Under the pieces are notes generated by a model. The model ran no database searches. It was not told the origin of the DNA and saw only the letters and a list, made by a program, of their open reading frames with translations. DNA of 64,000 nt from Kluyvera genomosp. 3 (lineage in GTDB: Bacteria > Pseudomonadota > Gammaproteobacteria > Enterobacterales > Enterobacteriaceae), in contig CP022114.1 in NCBI GenBank assembly GCA_002211745.1, positions 3,070,645 to 3,134,644 of the forward strand, written 5' to 3'. Position 1 is the first letter of the stretch; every line of letters begins with the position of its first letter. Of this stretch, positions 10,129 to 19,182 are shown piece by piece. The position numbers and the translations under genes were made by a program.

Positions 10129-11076
10129 GTGATAGCAAAGACAGAATTAACCGGGCGTATTTTCAACATTCAGAAATACTCGATCTACGACGGCGACGGC
10201 ATCCGCACGCTGGTGTTTTTTAAAGGCTGCAATATTCGCTGCCCATGGTGCGCCAATCCGGAAGGGTTAAGCAGCCAGTTCCAGGTGATGTTCTCGCAGG
10301 ATAAATGCATTAACTGCGGCGACTGCGTCAACGTCTGCCCGGCGGGCATTCACTACCGGGCCGAAGAAAACGGCACGATGAAGCACTTCGTCAACCGCAA
10401 TAAAGACTGCATTGGCTGCCGTAAGTGTGAAGAAATCTGTACCCAGAACGCGCTGGATATTATGGGCAAAGACGTCACCGTCAGCGAGCTGATGGACATC
10501 ATCATGCAGGACTATGACTTTTACGTCTCTTCCGGCGGCGGCGTCACCATCGGCGGCGGCGAAATGAGCCTGCAAACCGACTTTGCCGTGGCCCTGTTCA
10601 GTGAATGCAAGAAGATGATGATCAACACCGCCGTCGAGACGCAGGGCACTACGCCGCTGGCCAACTACCAGAAGCTGGCGCCGGTCACCGATACCTTCTT
10701 GTTCGACATCAAACAGATCGACAGCAATCACCACAAAACGCTGTTCGGCATCGGTAACGAAGGCGTACGCCGCAACCTCGAGTGGCTGGTCGATTCCGGC
10801 GCGAACGTGATTGTGCGCATGCCGTTGGTGCGCGGCTACAACGATTCATGGGAAGCCATTACCGGGGCGATTGATTACGTCCAGAAGCTGGCGAAACGCG
10901 GCAATATTCGCCGTATCGATATGCTGCCGTACCACCAGCTGGGGCGCAAAAAGTACGAACGTCTGGAGATGCCCTACCCGATTCTTGAGGACCCGACCTA
11001 CAGCGTGGAAGAGCTGAACAAGCTTGAAGCGTTTTTCGCCCAGTTTGAGTTTGATATTCGCTTAGTTCGTCATTAA
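10129..11076 (+). CDS. cutD: CutC-activating radical SAM enzyme
   Basis: 315 residues from the GTG at 10129, which has AGGAGG five bases upstream; an in-frame ATG at 10111 is an alternative with a weaker site. Installs the glycyl radical on CutC using S-adenosylmethionine. The radical SAM cluster is bound by CNIRCPWC (CX3CX2C). Two further 4Fe-4S motifs follow (CINCGDCVNVCPAG and CIGCRKCEEICTQ), as in other glycyl-radical activases, and the glycine-rich SGGGVTIGGGE binds SAM. Directly downstream of cutC. Confidence 0.95.
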   Translation: MIAKTELTGRIFNIQKYSIYDGDGIRTLVFFKGCNIRCPWCANPEGLSSQFQVMFSQDKCINCGDCVNVCPAGIHYRAEENGTMKHFVNRNKDCIGCRKCEEICTQNALDIMGKDVTVSELMDIIMQDYDFYVSSGGGVTIGGGEMSLQTDFAVALFSECKKMMINTAVETQGTTPLANYQKLAPVTDTFLFDIKQIDSNHHKTLFGIGNEGVRRNLEWLVDSGANVIVRMPLVRGYNDSWEAITGAIDYVQKLAKRGNIRRIDMLPYHQLGRKKYERLEMPYPILEDPTYSVEELNKLEAFFAQFEFDIRLVRH

Positions 11077-11087
11077 AGGAGCCGATA

Positions 11088-11501
11088 ATGAAAAGTTTAG
11101 GCGTCATTGAAACACGAGGATTAGTCGCCGCCGTTCAGGCCGTCGACGCCGCCTGTAAAGCCGCGGGCGTGGCCTGTATTGGCTATCGCAAGGTGGGTTC
11201 AGGGCTGGTGAGCGTCTGCTTTGAAGGCGAAATCAGCGCGATTCATACCGCCGTCGAGCGCGGCGTTGCGGTGGCAAAAATCAGCGATCCGCAGGTCACA
11301 TCGCTGGTGATTGCCCGTCCGGAACGCTGCGTGGTGGAGGCGCTCAGCAACCTGAAGGGCCACCCGCCGCGCGCCGCCGCGCCAACCACCGTGGTCACTG
11401 AACCGGCAATCGAGGCTCCCGCCGTTGAGCCGCAGCCGCTGGTGCCCGCGCCGAACGCCGATGAGAAACACGCTGCCAATAAGAAAGGGAAGAAGGCATG
11501 A
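11088..11501 (+). CDS. cmcE: BMC-H shell protein with C-terminal extension
   Basis: 137 residues: a divergent BMC domain (1-90, KSLGVIETRGLVAAVQAV, SLVIARPERCVVEALSNL) followed by about 45 residues rich in Ala and Pro with a lysine-rich end (NKKGKKA). The tail could pass through or sit on the shell surface. Ends in an ATGA overlap with the phosphotransacylase gene, so the two are translationally coupled. It lacks the near identity seen among cmcA-C and is probably a functionally distinct facet protein. Confidence 0.88.
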   Translation: MKSLGVIETRGLVAAVQAVDAACKAAGVACIGYRKVGSGLVSVCFEGEISAIHTAVERGVAVAKISDPQVTSLVIARPERCVVEALSNLKGHPPRAAAPTTVVTEPAIEAPAVEPQPLVPAPNADEKHAANKKGKKA

Positions 11502-12118
11502 TTGACGCCCTGCTACAGGAAAAAATCGCCGCCCGGCTGACCGAGTCTACGCCCGTCATTCCGGTCGGCATCTCTAACCGCCACGTGCATCTGTCGCAGC
11601 AGGACGTCGAAGCGCTGTTCGGCAAGGGCTATACCTTGACGCCGTTTAAGCCGCTGCGCCAGCCGGGACAGTTTGCCGCCGAAGAGTGCGTGACCATCGT
11701 CGGCCCGAAAGGCTCGCTCAGCAACGTGCGCGTGCTCGGCCCAACCCGGCCTACCACGCAGCTGGAAGTGTCGCGCGCCGACTGTTTCGCGCTGGGCATC
11801 AAAGCGCCGGTGCGCGAATCCGGCCAGTTGGAGAATGCCGGCAGCGCGCTGCTGATCGGCCCGAAAGGCCACGTTGAACTGCACTCGCAGGTGATCTGCG
11901 CCTGGCGGCACATTCATATGTCGCCGCAGGATGCCCGTCAGCTAAACGTCAGCAACGGCCAGAAGGTGAGCGTGTGCAGCCACGGCGAGCGTCGGCTAAC
12001 GTTTGATGAAGTGGTGGTGCGGGTGCGCGAAGATTTCGCCCTCGAATTCCACATCGATACCGAAGAGGCCAACGCCGCCGGGCTGAAAAACGGCGAGCAG
12101 GTGGCGCTGATAGGCTAA
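11498..12118 (+). CDS. cutH: PduL-type phosphotransacylase
   Basis: 206 residues. Converts acetyl-CoA to acetyl phosphate, releasing CoA inside the shell and allowing ATP formation outside. The two zinc-binding histidine clusters of PduL are visible: SNRHVHLSQQD and WRHIHMSPQDA. The N-terminal helix (IDALLQEKIAARLTES) before the conserved PVIPVGISNRHVH is a likely encapsulation peptide. Overlaps cmcE by 4 bases. Confidence 0.92.
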   Translation: MIDALLQEKIAARLTESTPVIPVGISNRHVHLSQQDVEALFGKGYTLTPFKPLRQPGQFAAEECVTIVGPKGSLSNVRVLGPTRPTTQLEVSRADCFALGIKAPVRESGQLENAGSALLIGPKGHVELHSQVICAWRHIHMSPQDARQLNVSNGQKVSVCSHGERRLTFDEVVVRVREDFALEFHIDTEEANAAGLKNGEQVALIG

Positions 12119-12126
12119 CGGAGGCC

Positions 12127-12809
12127 ATGATGACCGAGCAACAGATCGACCGTCTGGTGACGCAAATCCTCCAGCGCCTGCAGCCTCCCGTGCTGGTGAT
12201 GGTGACCGCGGCGGAGGGGTATCGCCACGAGATTTGCCAACGCCTGGCGTGCTGCGGCGAGCGGCTGCATCTGGCGTTAAGCGCCGAGCTGCGGGATGCT
12301 GAACGCTGGCAGGCGCTTGGCGATGTGCAAGCCGCGGAGATCTGGCACCGTGCGTTACCGCCCGCCCCTACAAGGCGCTGCTGCTACCGTTTCTCGATTA
12401 TCCGCTGGCGGCGGATCTGCTGAACGGCACGCTGCAAAGCCCGGTAGCGCAAAGGGTACACGATGCGCTACTGGCAGGCATTCCGGTGCTGGCGCTGCGT
12501 TATCTTTGCGACCCGCACAGCGAGCTCAACGCGCTACGCGGCGTCGCGCAGCCCGGCTACGCGGCGCAAATGAGCGCAACGCTGGAACGTCTGACGGCTA
12601 GTGGCATCACCCTGGGTACGCTGAACGAACTACTGGACAGGCTGACCGCGAACGCCAGGCCGCCAGCCGTCAGTGAAAGCCCACGGCGTTATCTGACTGT
12701 CACAGATATCGTCAATAATCCGGCGCTGGCCGAGTCACCCAACGCCGCGTTGACTGATGCCGCCGTCGATTTTTTAAAAGCACAGAAAAAAATAACCTTA
12801 CCTCGATAA
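12127..12809 (+). CDS. Flavoprotein-like protein of the cut locus (one apparent frameshift)
   Basis: Restored length 227 residues. Starts with ATGATG after GGAGG. The N-terminal helix (TEQQIDRLVTQILQRL) resembles targeting helices of microcompartment enzymes. The body (VLVMVTAAEGYRHEI, ALLLPFLDYPLAADLLNG, VLALRYLCDP) has the alternating strand/helix look of the small flavoprotein family found in several microcompartment loci; function is unknown. A single base, probably a G of GG, is missing at about 12352. I could not recognise an established symbol. Confidence 0.6.
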
Positions 12810-12828
12810 CACACCCTGGAGTGTAGAT

Positions 12829-13239
12829 ATGTCTTCGAAAACAAAATGCTGGCTATGGATGCTGTTGGTTATCTTGTCGGAAACCTCGGCCACCTCAACG
12901 CTTAAAATGTTCGATTCCAGCGAAGGGATGACCAAAACCCTGCTGCTGGCGCTGATCGTGGTGCTTTACTGCATCTGCTACTACTCGCTCTCCCGCGCGG
13001 TGAAAGATATTCCGGTCGGTCTGGCCTACGCCACCTGGTCGGGAACCGGCATCCTGGTGGTCTCAACGCTGGGCATGGCCTTCTATGGTCAGCATCCGGA
13101 TACCGCCGCCATCATCGGCATGGCGGTGATTGCCAGCGGCATTGTCATCATGAACCTGTTCTCGAAAATGGGTCATGAGGAGGCGGAAGAGACGCCGCCG
13201 ACGCCGGTTTCCACCCTTGATAACAAAATCGCCAACTAA
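12829..13239 (+). CDS. Small multidrug resistance (SMR) family transporter subunit, long form
   Basis: 136 residues with four membrane helices. The essential membrane glutamate is in helix 1 (ILSETSATSTLK). A hydrophilic C-terminal tail of about 25 residues with acidic and Pro/Thr residues sets it apart from EmrE. Its partner follows 17 bases later, so the active unit is probably a paired SMR heterodimer. Position at the end of the cut operon suggests transport of a quaternary or tertiary amine such as choline or trimethylamine; the direction and substrate are inference. Confidence 0.85.
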   Translation: MSSKTKCWLWMLLVILSETSATSTLKMFDSSEGMTKTLLLALIVVLYCICYYSLSRAVKDIPVGLAYATWSGTGILVVSTLGMAFYGQHPDTAAIIGMAVIASGIVIMNLFSKMGHEEAEETPPTPVSTLDNKIAN

Positions 13240-13256
13240 CGCAGAAGGAATCGCTC

Positions 13257-13586
13257 ATGTTTAATCTCGGATTTTTATGGCTGGCGCTGTCTATCGGCTC
13301 CGAAATCACCGGCACCTCGATGATCAAAAAAACCAACGGCTTTAGTAAACTGGGGCCATCAGTGCTGGTGGTTTGCGCTTACGCGCTGTGCTATTTCGCC
13401 CTGACCCGCGCCATGAGCACCATCCCCGTTGGCGTGGCCTACTCACTGTGGTGCGGTTTTGGCATCGTGGGCGTCACCATCTTCTCGATGATTCTCTATA
13501 AGCAGAAGCCCGATCTACCCGCGATTTTCGCCATGCTGTTGATCATCAGCGGCGGCGTGATCATGAACGTCTTCTCCGGAATGTAA
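13257..13586 (+). CDS. Small multidrug resistance (SMR) family transporter subunit, short form
   Basis: 109 residues, four membrane helices. Helix 1 carries the proton/substrate glutamate (ALSIGSEITGTSMIKK); helix 3 has the family segment IPVGVAYSLWCGFGIVG. Together with the upstream longer subunit it forms a paired SMR system. Last gene of the cut transcript: a hairpin follows 10 bases after the stop. Confidence 0.87.
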   Translation: MFNLGFLWLALSIGSEITGTSMIKKTNGFSKLGPSVLVVCAYALCYFALTRAMSTIPVGVAYSLWCGFGIVGVTIFSMILYKQKPDLPAIFAMLLIISGGVIMNVFSGM

Positions 13587-13595
13587 TAGACAATA

Positions 13596-13622
13596 GAGAC
13601 CTTCCCTGGCCGGGAAGGTCTC
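13596..13622 (+). terminator. Hairpin at the end of the cut operon
   Basis: GAGACCTTCCC and GGGAAGGTCTC form an 11-base stem with a short loop, starting 10 bases after the last SMR gene. There is no clear T run after it, so it may act as a Rho-independent terminator of modest strength or as a 3' stabilising structure. Confidence 0.6.
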
Positions 13623-14263
13623 TGCACGGCGAGCGTTTAATATTCCTCAGAATGAGAAATTATTTTTCCCCGTTATATTTACTCCTCTCACCCTTCAGCA
13701 TCAGAAATCTCCCGTCACCTTTCAGGAAATATTGTTTCCGCAAGGAAAGAAAATTAATTTCCCATCGCCGCAAAAAAACACCTCCCGGAAATCATTCTCC
13801 ATCAAACAAATGTAAATATCCGAAACATTATTACACAATGGCATTAACGTTCCCCAAAAAGTTATTACACATAGCCTAAGCCATCACTTACGATCATATT
13901 TTTATTAGAGTAAAAGACAACAATATCATTGTTTTAAAAGGAAATTAATCCATATGAAATGATAACAACAGATCGTTTTCGCCAATCAATAAAGGGATAT
14001 CGATCGTTGTCATCTGGCTTATTGCTAATACCCGTGACGATCGGTTTCAACGATCGATATGAATTAGTTCAATCGCCTTTGACAATGGTATTTACGGGTT
14101 GTAACATTCGCAGCCTTTAATTAAAGGCAGTAAATCGAGTGAGTGTGCGTAGCGTATTTACATCGGGAAAATAATAATTTTCAGTGGTTATTTACTACCG
14201 TCATATCCAAAAAATCATTCTTGCGTGAATGGATTTATTGATTTTTTGCTTCTGGAGAAAGCT
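13623..14263. promoter_or_regulatory. AT-rich intergenic region upstream of the diguanylate cyclase, with a 13-base inverted repeat
   Basis: About 640 bases with no credible gene; a 75-codon open frame at 13652 has no ribosome site or recognisable content. Base composition is much more AT-rich than its flanks. At 13997-14009 and 14048-14060 lies a perfect 13-base inverted repeat (ATATCGATCGTTG / CAACGATCGATAT, spacer 38), and related GATCGTTTTC and GATCGGTTTC occur at about 13971 and 14039. These are plausible operator sites for the downstream c-di-GMP gene. Confidence 0.5.
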
Positions 14264-15785
14264 GTGATTCGGAACCTGAATTTCCGCCGCCCGTTAAATA
14301 TCTGTTTCCTGAAAACGGCCATTATTTTCACCCTCGCCTGCATCGCAGTGCTGGCGGTGCAGTGGCACGACGTCAAAAGCAGCTATCAACGGCAAAACAT
14401 GCGCGACGTGCAGAATCTGGCCGCTTACACCGCAAAGTACCTTCACGACTACGACATCATGCTTGATGAAACCATCGAGCAGTTTATCAGCATCAAACAA
14501 GATAAGAGGAATGACGACGGCGAACTCCGTCACTGGCTGTTTGAGCGCTTTAGCACCATGCCCGACGCCCGTACCTTGGTGTACGCCGACCAGCAAGGGG
14601 GCTTTATCCGTCTGCCCAACGTTGAGCTCAACGACAAAACCGAGGAAGACACCGACCCGCGCCACAAGATCTGGTATATGGCGGCCATTCGCGATGACGG
14701 AGGCAATACGCACTATACCCGCAGTCGGGATATTTTTGATGATGCCGTCAGCACCCTCACGCTCTCCAAATCGCTGATCAACAACGTAGACGGCGAAAAG
14801 CTTGGCGTGCTGGCCATCCGGCTTAACCAGGAACCCAGCATGGATATCCTGAACGCTGCCTACTCCACCCTGCCGGGGCGCAAGTGGATCATGGATAACG
14901 AAGGCCAGCAGATAACCAATGAAAGAGAGGCGGTGAATCCCAGACGCTGGCCAACGTCGCCCCCGACTCAATAAACAGACGCCCTTTTTCTATCTGCCTG
15001 ACAGCGAAAGGTGGTATTTCTGCAGCGCGGTGGGCGACACCACGTGGTTTCTGGTCCATGAAGTACGCAATAGCGATTTAATCTCGCAGGTCTTCAGCCA
15101 CAGCCTGAACGTTATCTACTGTCTGGCCTTCGGCCTGCTGGCGCTGTTTGTCTGCTGGTGGATGGTGCGCTCTTCTCTCAACGGCCTCTATATCAGCATC
15201 GCGAACAGTATTCGCAACGGTGCCATCGAACTTAAAGCTGCGGAAGAGATGCTGTACGAAGAGATCCACAATACCACCGTGCAGCAAGAAATGATTAAAA
15301 ACGAAGCGCTGACCGATGGTCTCACCGAGCTCAAGAACCGCCGGGCTTTTGATAACGATATTGAATTTCTTCAACAGACCAACGATCTGTGCATCGCCAT
15401 GATCGATATCGATAACTTTAAGACCATCAACGATACTTACGGCCACGCGGTTGGCGATATGGTCCTCAGGACGGTAGCGGATATCGGGCTGCGTCTGCGC
15501 GGAATGGATAACATCACCCTCCACCGCTACGGCGGCGAGGAGATTGTCGCCCTGTTTCACGGGATGACGCAGCACGACGCGTTGGCGTTTCTGGAACGCT
15601 GGCGTGAAACCTGCGAGCAGCGACACTTTCGCGAGACGAACCTGCGCGTCACCTTCAGTGGCGGCATCGCCACCAAAGACGATATGCGCGTAGAAGAGGC
15701 GCTGGTGCTGGCGGATAAGCGGCTTTACGAAGCCAAGCGTAACGGTAAAAACCGCATTATTGATGGTGCGGAGGCGTACGCCTAA
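14264..15785 (+). CDS. Membrane-bound diguanylate cyclase (GGDEF) with periplasmic sensor (two apparent frameshifts)
   Basis: Restored length 507 residues from the GTG at 14264, placed 6 bases after TGGAGA. Layout: membrane helix (about 15-35), periplasmic Cache-like region (about 36-280), second membrane helix (VIYCLAFGLLALFVCWWMV), short signalling helix, then the cyclase domain. The active site is GGEEI in HRYGGEEIVALF, with the metal/nucleotide motif MIDIDNFKTINDTYGH, so it should make cyclic di-GMP. No RxxD inhibitory site is evident immediately before it (ITLHRYGG). Frame losses: one C at about 14939 and one A at about 14974. Confidence 0.88.
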
Positions 15786-15885
15786 TCACATCAGCGCCCC
15801 TAAAATACCCTGCTATTGATATCGTACTTTCTTATTACGTATTTGTAGCAGGTATTATTGTTTTATTTTTAGTGAAACATAAAAT

Positions 15886-15901
15886 AGTGATTACTATCAC
15901 A
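15886..15901. promoter_or_regulatory. Candidate CRP-binding site upstream of the TRAP transporter
   Basis: AGTGATTACTATCACA matches the CRP consensus TGTGA-N6-TCACA in all but the first base. It lies about 245 bases before dctP in the 360-base gap 15786-16145, which otherwise holds only AT-rich promoter-like DNA. Catabolite control of a sugar-acid transporter would make sense, but distance to the transcription start is unknown. Confidence 0.45.
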
Positions 15902-16145
15902 TCAAAAGCTGTCTGAAACCTTTCTTTTTATCAATAAGACGATCTCAACGACAAATTTGAAACATTGTGCCACTTATTAATAAATTGAATGTCTTTTTGT
16001 GAGCCCCTCTTCGAAATAACTTGTTACACCAATTAATATAACAACGTAACATCGTTGCAGTCATTATTCGCCGTCTCTTTACCACGGGCGGTTATTACTC
16101 TTTTATTCGTATTCATGGATATTAATAAGCATCTGGAGAAGGACG

Positions 16146-17121
16146 ATGAAGCTGACGAAAACCCTGTTAAGCCTGTGCATTGGTTCAACCTTATTACTCA
16201 CCGCGGGCTCTACCCTTGCCCAAACCCTGCGCGCTGCGGACGTCCATCCGGCTGATTACCCTAACGTGGTGGCCGTGAAACATATGGGTGAAAAACTCAG
16301 TAGCGCCACCCAAGGGCGGCTGGATATTAAAACCTTCCCCGGCGGCGTGCTCGGCGATGAAAAGCAGATGATTGAACAGGCGCAGCTTGGCGCCATTGAT
16401 ATCATCCGCGTCTCTATGGCCCGGTTGCCGCCATTCTGCCAGAAATTAACGTCTTCACCCTGCCGTATATCTTCCGCGACGAAAACCATATGCACCAGGT
16501 GCTGGACGGCATGATTGGCCAGGAGATTGGTGACCGTCTCACCGGTAACAGTAAGTCACGACTGGTATTTCTCGGCTGGATGGATGCCGGTACCCGTAAC
16601 CTCATCACCAAGGAGCCGGTGGCAAAACCAGACGATCTGAAAGGGATGAAAATTCGTGTCCAGACCAGCCCGGTGGCGCTGGATACGCTGAAAGCCATGG
16701 GCGCTAACGCCGTGGCAATGGGCACCAGTGAGGTCTTCAGCGGTATGCAAACAGGCGTTATCGACGGAACGGAAAATAACCGCCAACGTTTGTGGCTCAC
16801 AACTATTTACCTGTCGCTAAAAACTATACCTGGAGTAAACACTTTATTATTCCTGAACTGTTTTTATTCTCTAAACCCAAATGGGATAAGCTGAAAAAAG
16901 AAGATCAGGAATTAATTCTTAAGCTCGCCAAAGAAGCACAAGCGGAGCAGCGCGAGTTGTGGCAAGCCTATAACGAAAAATCCCTCGAAACGATGAAGGC
17001 CAACGGCGTTCAGTTTCATAATATCGATACCGAATATTTTTATAACGCCACCCAGTCCGTACGCGATAAATACGGTAAAGACCATCTGGATTTAATTAAG
17101 AAAATTCAGGATGTGAAGTAA
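16146..17121 (+). CDS. TRAP transporter substrate-binding protein DctP (two apparent frameshifts)
   Basis: Restored length 325 residues. Signal peptide 1-25 (KLTKTLLSLCIGSTLLLTAGSTLAQ). The mature part has the DctP features: HMGEKLSSATQGRLDIKTFPGGVLGDEKQM near the start, then GWMDAGTRNL and GMKIRVQTSPVALDTLKAMGANAV, whose arginine normally binds the substrate carboxylate, and EVFSGMQTGVIDGTENN. Captures an organic acid, probably a sugar acid, in the periplasm for the two membrane subunits encoded next. One C is missing at about 16430 and one at about 16788. Confidence 0.9.
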
Positions 17122-17183
17122 TCGTTCGGGCGAGTGACGCCCTTCACTCGCCCGTATTCCGTTAGGCATTCGAGGTTACGATT

Positions 17184-17693
17184 ATGGATGAACGCTATTC
17201 GTCAGTCATGGATATTATCTATCGAATCTCCATGTGGATTGCCGGGCTGGCGCTGCTGGTCATGGTTGCTGTTATCCCCGTCGGTATTTTTGCCCGCTAC
17301 GTGATGAACAGCGCGCTGTCCTGGCCTGAACCGGTCGCTATTTTATGTATGGTGACCTTTACCTTCATCGGTGCAGCGGTCAGCTATCGCGCCGGTTCAC
17401 ATATTGCCGTCAGCATGGTCACCGATCGCCTTAGCGAAGGCGCACGCCGCATTTGTCTGATTGTGGCCGATCTGATGCTGATGGCCATCAGCCTGTTTAT
17501 CCTCTGGTACGGCAGCCTGCTGTGCTACGAACTGTGGGAGCAGCCGGTGGCTGAATTCCCACTACTCACCGCCGGAGAAAACTACCTGCCGCTGCCGATC
17601 GGCTCTGCCATCACCCTGCTTTTCATCATCGAAAAGCTGTGGCGCGGTCCGCAGTATCAGCGCCCGGTGGTCATGCTGGGTTCCACCAGTTAA
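17184..17693 (+). CDS. TRAP transporter small membrane subunit DctQ
   Basis: 169 residues, four membrane helices, with the family segment NSALSWPEPVAILCMVTFTFIGAAVSYRAGSHIAVSMV. Pairs with DctM to form the sodium-driven membrane part of the TRAP transporter. Lies 62 bases after dctP and 29 bases before dctM, all in one direction. Confidence 0.92.
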   Translation: MDERYSSVMDIIYRISMWIAGLALLVMVAVIPVGIFARYVMNSALSWPEPVAILCMVTFTFIGAAVSYRAGSHIAVSMVTDRLSEGARRICLIVADLMLMAISLFILWYGSLLCYELWEQPVAEFPLLTAGENYLPLPIGSAITLLFIIEKLWRGPQYQRPVVMLGSTS

Positions 17694-17722
17694 CTCCCCC
17701 AACCTCGTGAAAAGGAAAGCAG

Positions 17723-19008
17723 ATGGACGCATTTATTCTGGTCTTTACGCTCGGCATTATGCTGGCAATTGGGGTACCGGTGGCCTTCGCAGTGGGCATC
17801 AGCGCGATTATTGGCGCTTGGTACATTGATATTCCGCTGGAAGCAGTGATGATCCAGCTCACCAATGGGGTTAACAAGTTCTCCCTGCTGGCCATTCCGT
17901 TCTTTATCCTCGCCGGGGCCATTATGGCGGAAGGCGGCATCGCTCGCCGACTGGTGAACTTTGCCTATATCTTCGTCGGCTTTATTCGCGGCGGGCTGTC
18001 GCTGGTAAACATCGTGGCGTCGACCTTCTTCGGCGCCATTTCGGGATCGTCAGTGGCGGATACCGCCTCTATCGGTTCGGTGATGATTCCGGAGATGGAC
18101 AAAAAAGGCTATCCACGCGACTTTGCCGCAGCGGTTACCGCCAGCGGCTCTGTCCAGGCGATCCTGACGCCGCCAAGCCATAACTCGGTTATCTACTCGC
18201 TGGCCACCGGCGGCACCGTCTCCATCGCCGCGCTGTTTATTGCCGGTATCCTCCCGGCCTGCTGCTGAGCTTTACCCTGATGGTGATGTGCGTGGGCTTT
18301 GCCCACAAACGCGGCTACCCGAAGGGTGAACGCGTGCCGTTCCGCCAGGCGCTGAAGATTTTCGTCGACACCCTATGGGGGCTGATGACCGTGGTCATCA
18401 TTATGGGCGGGATCCTCTCCGGCATCTTTACCGCCACCGAGTCGGCGGCGATTGCCTGCATATGGTCATTCTTCGTCACCATGTTTATCTACCGTGACTA
18501 CAAATGGTCCGAGCTGCCGAAGCTGATGTACCGCACGGTGAAAACCGTGACTATCGTGATGATCCTGATCGGTTTTGCCGCCGCCTTTGGCGCGATCATG
18601 ACCTACATGCAGCTACCGGCGCGTATCACCGAGGCGTTCACCAGCATCTCCGATAACAAATACGTCATCCTGATGTGCATCAACATCATGCTGCTGCTGA
18701 TTGGCACGCTGATGGACATGGCGCCGCTGATTCTGATCCTCACCCCAGTCCTGCTGCCGGTCACCAACGCGCTGGGCATCGACCCGGTGCATTTCGGCAT
18801 GATCATGCTGATTAACCTCGGTATTGGCCTGATTACGCCGCCTGTGGGTTCAGTGCTGTTCGTCGCCAGCGCGGTGAGTAAACAGAAGATTGAGCAGGTG
18901 GTGAAGGCGATGCTGCCTTTCTACGCCATTTTGTTCCTGGTACTGATGCTCGTGACCTATATTCCCGCCATTTCGCTGTTCCTGCCAAAACTCTTCGGCG
19001 TGATGTAA
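17723..19008 (+). CDS. TRAP transporter large permease subunit DctM (one apparent frameshift)
   Basis: Restored length 428 residues, the usual size. Multiple membrane helices; family motifs include PFFILAGAIMAEGGIARRLVNF, GAISGSSVADTASIGSVMIPEM and PLILILTPVLLPV near the second half. Moves substrate with sodium. One G of a run is missing at about 18255 (ILPGLLLS when restored). Closes the transporter operon; a lyase gene follows after 170 bases. Confidence 0.92.
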
Positions 19009-19049
19009 CGCCCTGAGGGAGCAGCACCATCTGCTCCTCTTCTTTGCAT

Positions 19050-19062
19050 ATAGTATGACAAA
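19050..19062. promoter_or_regulatory. Operator-like site, FadR-type palindrome
   Basis: TAGT-ATG-ACAA, the same GT-N3-AC core as the other sites of this locus read on the opposite strand. One of five such sites; lies upstream of the lyase gene. Confidence 0.5.
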
Positions 19063-19146
19063 TTATGTTTATTTTGTGACCTCACGTACAACTTCCAGCC
19101 TTGCCTCTGGCTGACATCTCATCAATCGCGTTATTTTTCTCCACAA

Positions 19147-19159
19147 ATAGTCATACTAA
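19147..19159. promoter_or_regulatory. Operator site for the FadR-type regulator, upstream of the lyase gene
   Basis: ATAGT-CAT-ACTAA, 23 bases before the lyase start codon. It differs by one base from the perfect palindrome TTAGT-CAT-ACTAA found twice before the symporter gene and fits the FadR-subfamily rule GT-N3-AC. Confidence 0.65.
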
Positions 19160-19182
19160 TAGACATATTACGGAGATGCTTG

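Noticed and set aside
13652-13879. 75-codon open frame after the cut operon
   Set aside because: AT-rich intergenic DNA, no ribosome site, no recognisable sequence.
15960-16140. A uronate-locus operator before dctP
   Set aside because: Sequences such as CTTGTTACACCAAT only partly fit GT-N3-AC and lack matching arms.
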